Below are positions 59,969 to 64,000 of a DNA stretch of 64,000 bases, piece after piece. How positions within the stretch are numbered: position 1 is the first letter of the stretch; every line of letters starts with the position of its first letter. Both the position numbers and the translations under genes were made by a program. Source of the stretch: Cunninghamia lanceolata (lineage: Eukaryota; Streptophyta; Pinopsida; Cupressales; Cupressaceae); contig BSBN01000140.1 in NCBI GenBank assembly GCA_027924645.1, forward strand, positions 8,810,501 to 8,874,500, read 5' to 3'. A model generated the notes under the pieces. The model saw nothing but the letters and a program-made list of their open reading frames with translations. It ran no database searches and was not told where the DNA came from.

Positions 59969-61209
59969 ATTCTTACTCATCCATATCTAACCAAATCATA
60001 AAACATTTCGCCCAAAATTAGAATTGAAATTGATATATCCTCTGATAAAACAATGTAAAGGGTTTAAATGTCTTAATATCGGAAAGACATTATATTATCT
60101 ATACCGATCCATGAGAAACCAGTTGAAATGGCTATCAACGTGAAAATAAAGATCGGAGAGAAGATTTCAAAAGTCACCAATGGAGAATATGATACCGATG
60201 ACCTTTCGTCGAAGAGAAAGCTACAAGTCACGTCGATCGGTATAACTAAAGACTATCGGAGAATACTTCGAAAACCCTCCCAATGGTATAGATCATACCG
60301 ATGGAGTATTTCAGTGAAACTCTCATTGAGCATCCCATGGAATCAAAGGAACTAATGGTCATCGGTAGGAGATGAACATCGGAGAAAAAGATTAATAAGT
60401 CTCCGATACTCTAATGTCTTGGCGAATAACAAAAGGTGCTTTTGGTATAAGTCATGCCAATATGTATAACCATCAGCAAAAGCAAATGAATTGGAACAAG
60501 GTTTACAACTCTGGCTGAAGCAATTCTCATGACAATGTTGGTAACATATTATGAAGGTCTTTCTGATCCAAGATATAAAAGGCTATCGGGGAGACGATGA
60601 CGCTCGGGTAAACATAAATATGTTATCCCGATGACATAGATTACCCTGATAATAATGATAGTCACATTCATCGATGAGACTCTCACTGATAGCCATATTG
60701 GTGATACTTGAGACATCAGGGAAGAATATTAATCACACAACGATGAAAGAAGTCATGCTGATGGCAACTATGCCCACTTTCACATCGGATAAGGCGTGGA
60801 AATTTCTTGTCGATATGATTTCACAAATGAAACATAATGTCAAGGAGACTATTGAAGGGTTACAGTGATTGACCTATGAACAAATGTTCACACCATAAGG
60901 AGATATTAAAATCGCCCAGACATTATGAAAATCCTGCCGATGAAAGGAGTTATGATGATGTAACATTTCACAACAATCAAGAAAATTGAATTTCTCGAAC
61001 AATTAATTACAGACGGCGAAGAAATCCTCTGAGATAACATCCAAAATCATTGCAATTAAATTTGACAGAATTGTTTGAGAAGAGCCTACAGGGGGAGACT
61101 TGAAGTGCAAAATAGGGGAATTCGATCAAGGCCACTAATAACAGGTACATACATACAAACTTTTGTGTTATAGCCTGTAATTTGAATTTTTTTGTCAAGG
61201 ATTGTAAAT

Positions 61210-64000
61210 GGAGACTCCAGGGAAAGGAAAGGGCAGAAAATCACAAGGCGATACAAGTAAACCTAAAAAATAGAAAATTGATAAAACACCTAAAGAGAAA
61301 ACAAAGGAAAGAAAAATGAACCAAGATTTGATTGATCAATTACCAAGATCAACTCCCAAAGCCTGAAGATCTTCACAACTTAGGGTGGAAGTGGAGAAGT
61401 TAGAGGACAAATGTAAATACCTCAGGAACATATGGACTCCAATTAGAGGTTATGAACTTTTCAAATTCCATTACAACAGAAGATTTAGGAATTCTCCAGT
61501 ATCAAACCCATGGCACTTGAATTTGGGTAAATTAGTTGTTCCTGATGTGTTTCTGAATGTTGAACTCCTCCAACTTCTTGCTAAACAATATAACCCAACT
61601 CTTAAGGCTATTTGCAACCCACAAGGGGAGCTTATTATACACATGTCAAAGAATGCCATCTATGAGGTTTTTGACTTGGACGATTTATGTACTGTCCCCA
61701 TTGTCTATGAGGATTTGGAAAAGGAGTACTAGAGAATGGATACTACATACAATGTGTGGAGATTGCCAATTCACAGGCCTAGGTCAGAGGGAGAAATGGT
61801 GCCCCTTAGTGAGAATGATGGCTCTCCATTCCATGTGTCATTGATTCAACCCTACATACAATATACTTTCTACTCTGTGGGCCAGGTCCTAGGATCAGAG
61901 GTCGCTGACTTTATGACAATTCCTCTAATGGTCATAGCTACTGATATTCAATGCCACAATGCAAGACAATTTGATTATGCTGCTTATATTTTTAATAGAA
62001 TTGACTATGGTCTGGCTGCAATAAGAAACAATGCCTCAGTAGCTTCTTTTGAACATTACTCACTTCTTATGCACATGGTGCTCTATTATGGCCAGGAAGT
62101 GGGGTTATGACCAAATTAATTTAAAATTGTTCCAGCAGACTAGAAGGGATAGAAGTTACTAGTACAGATGTGGACCAGGATATGGGATAGCAGATATGCC
62201 CATTCTAGTTATGTACAGTTTGAAGAATATTGTGTGAAAGCATTATATAGATATTTTGGTCACCCCTGTGAGTATTCAACCTCAAATGAGATAAAGAGGT
62301 TCCTTAGACCAAAAGATTTTGGTGGTCCTCCTACTGTTACTCACAACTGGGGAGATTGGTACTGTTTTGAAGATGCCACCATGGTTAGAGTGTATGGTTT
62401 TGAGGACACTCCCTTTATCTTACCTAAGACTGTCCCTAACAGAATTGCCTACCTAGAAATAGTTAGGCAAATGCATTGTTCAAATGTGATGCATCTAAGC
62501 TCCCATGACAAACATTCTTTTATGCCTAGTACTTTGTGTTTTGGAGATTTCACTATGGTTTCCAAGGAAGGTTATAATCTTATTTTGGATAAATTGATGC
62601 ACTACAATATGAGGTGTGCTGAGGTGAGAAAAGGATTTGATCCTGAAGGTTTTATTGACCTTGCTCGGAGGAAGCAAAACCTCATTGGGTACACATATAT
62701 CCCCTATCCACATAATGATGTCATCAAAAATTTGGAAGAGGCTGAGATGGAATTGGTGGTGGAACAATATAACAAAGACCTAGATGAGAAAAGGAAGCAG
62801 CTGGCAAAGATTGAGGTATTATCCTCTGGTGTTGAAGAACCTGTAGGGAAAGAAGAACCACAGGAACAAACAATAAAAATGTCCAAAAGAAAGATGCAAC
62901 AATATCAGTCTCCTGTCATAGTACATGATGAGGAGGGGTCTGCTAATGAAGACCCAAGACAAATAGCATATGATTATTTTATTTCTGATGACAAATTCAT
63001 TCATTCTAAAGAGTTCAAATCATTTTTATATAAGTGCAAAGGGAAAGAAATCAGATAGTCAGTTGATGATGTCTCTGCTAACAATGAGAGACAATTACTT
63101 GATAGGTTGAAAGCAACAATGGATAACGAATTACAAGATATGGCCCCTAGTAAGGGTAGGTAGTTTCTCAAAGAAGCAGGGGTTATGATCTTTCCTAGCC
63201 TTGATTTGAATTATGCTCTAGTATTTGATAGTTTTCTAAATAATACAGATGATAGGTACAAGCTCACTCTAGAAGGTGTCAATAAAGTATATATGGGCAC
63301 CAAAAATAATAATGATGAAAATTCATTAATGATATGGGCCATGTATCCTCCCCACAAAAAGATAGCTATTATAGACACTGAGAAGACTTTTGGCCATGTC
63401 ATGACTTTGAAAGCAGGGGGGACTGACCCCTTGATCACCGCAAACATTGGCATCAATGTTGCAAAGCTGAATAAGGCACAGGCCCAGATGTTAATTAAGG
63501 AAAGAGATGCATACAAACTAAGCTGTGAGAGGTTGACAAAAGAGAATGATTATTTGAAAGATGTTGTCAAGAGTACCTTTGGGTGGTCAGTAAAGAGGCT
63601 AACCCAGGGTGAAAGTTCACAGAGTGTTCAATCACTATCCATATATCAAGTAGCTCAAATACAGATGGATACACTTGTCACAGTACTCCAGAACATACAT
63701 ACCAACATGATGCATTGGCTAAACTAGTTTTGGGATAATTATTCTCAAAATTATAAAGCAATCTAAGAACATGAAAGGCTTGAAAAAAGATTGCAAGAGA
63801 AATTAAATGAGACACAGGGTAAAGATACTTTTGACATTGCAGGTGCCTCCAATGCAAAAGAGTTGATCGAACAACATCAGAGGTATTATGATCAACTTAA
63901 GACTGATGCCAAAGAATATGTTGAAGCTTCAAAAGCAAGAGTGCCCACATTGTTCAAAAGTGATAAAGAATTAAAGAGCAAAGAAGAATGCAGCAAAGAC
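61210..64000 (+). pseudogene. Unrecognised protein frame inside the 3' LTR, copy 2 (runs off the window)
   Basis: The second copy of the frame at 48,911-51,733. It shares three stops with copy 1 (TAG 61,273, the TGA near 61,363, TAG near 61,730). It also has private ones: TGA 62,108, a TAA near 62,117, TAG about 62,142, TAG about 62,151, TAG 63,056, TAG about 63,161, TAG 63,725 and TAA about 63,763. The stretch 62,168-63,058 is open for 296 codons and gives the best view of the protein: EEYCVKALYRYFGHP, NWGDWYCFEDATMVRVYGF, a conserved central part, then a charged helical region (LVVEQYNKDLDEKRKQLAKIEVL). Function unknown. Confidence 0.6.

Larger units (their letters stand above)
46269..64000 (+). 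mobile_element. Element C: Tat-like Ty3/gypsy retrotransposon with giant LTRs (truncated by window end)
   Basis: The same sequence starts at 46,269 and at 59,936 (TGTTGGGACAGG). It runs in parallel to the window end, apart from one nested insertion and a few single-base gaps. Between the copies lie, in order: primer-binding site, gag, zinc knuckle, protease, an RNase H, reverse transcriptase, a second RNase H and integrase. PR-RT-RH-INT order is Ty3/gypsy, and the extra RNase H points to the Tat group. If the 3' LTR matches the 5' LTR without its nested insertion (about 5,313 bp), the element ends near 65,250 and totals about 19 kb. The site is in the protease region of A. The 3' target duplication is outside the window. 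Every frame is interrupted. Confidence 0.85.
59936..64000 (+). repeat. 3' LTR of element C, cut off by the window end
   Basis: Matches the 5' LTR from its first base, without the solo LTR. Only about 4,065 bp are visible. By comparison with the 5' copy its end would fall near 65,250. Confidence 0.8.

Noticed and set aside
59936..64000. A second full element in tandem instead of a 3' LTR
   Set aside because: Kept as the main alternative, but the only good primer-binding site lies after the duplicated frame, and the copy begins with TG right after the integrase end and spacer. It cannot be excluded without sequence past 64,000.

Overview
The window looks like nuclear DNA from a seed plant with a very large, repeat-filled genome. 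I infer a gymnosperm, but the sequence does not prove it. The DNA is AT-rich and poor in CpG. It contains plant gene families (an F-box/kelch gene and an LRR receptor kinase remnant) and several layers of LTR retrotransposons nested in one another. I saw no prokaryotic operons, CRISPR arrays, tRNA genes or rRNA genes.

Layout. 1-4 kb: nothing recognisable. 4-6.4 kb (+): a decayed multi-exon gene of unknown family with a chain of small exons. 8.4-8.9 kb: a Ty3/gypsy gag fragment, followed by CTTAAG-rich repeats. 10.0-13.3 kb (-): a decayed spliced gene that resembles an unclassified DDE-type transposase. 13.9-14.6 kb and 27.8-28.4 kb: two copies of one dispersed repeat. 17.1-21.9 kb (+): an LRR receptor-kinase pseudogene split by a complete 2.3-kb gag-only element (203-bp LTRs, initiator-Met PBS, AAATC target duplication). 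22.65-23.81 kb (-): an intact F-box/kelch gene, the only convincing functional host gene. 24.4-25.3 kb: a LINE ORF1-like remnant.

From about 28.7 kb to the window end there is one nest. Outer gypsy element A (gag and protease pieces visible) is interrupted three times. The first insertion is a minus-strand LTR element with no recognisable genes (31,012-37,037, TSD CTCCT). The second is element B (37,480-44,851, 1.24-kb LTRs, TSD ATTAA/ATTAG), which encodes only a retropepsin plus G-patch protein behind a leader of four tandem repeats. The third is element C (46,269 to beyond the window end), a Tat-like gypsy element. Computationally removing the first insertion leaves A's gag reading frame continuous.

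Element C is the most unusual object. Its LTR appears to be about 5.3 kb once a nested 1,367-bp solo LTR is discounted. That LTR carries a long decayed reading frame of about 2.8 kb for an unrecognised protein, so the frame occurs twice per element. Its pol carries an extra RNase H with all four acidic residues upstream of the reverse transcriptase, while the usual RNase H after RT has lost its first catalytic Asp. Where the two LTR copies can be compared, private stop codons are mostly CAG-to-TAG or the complementary change, the pattern expected from deamination of methylated CHG sites.
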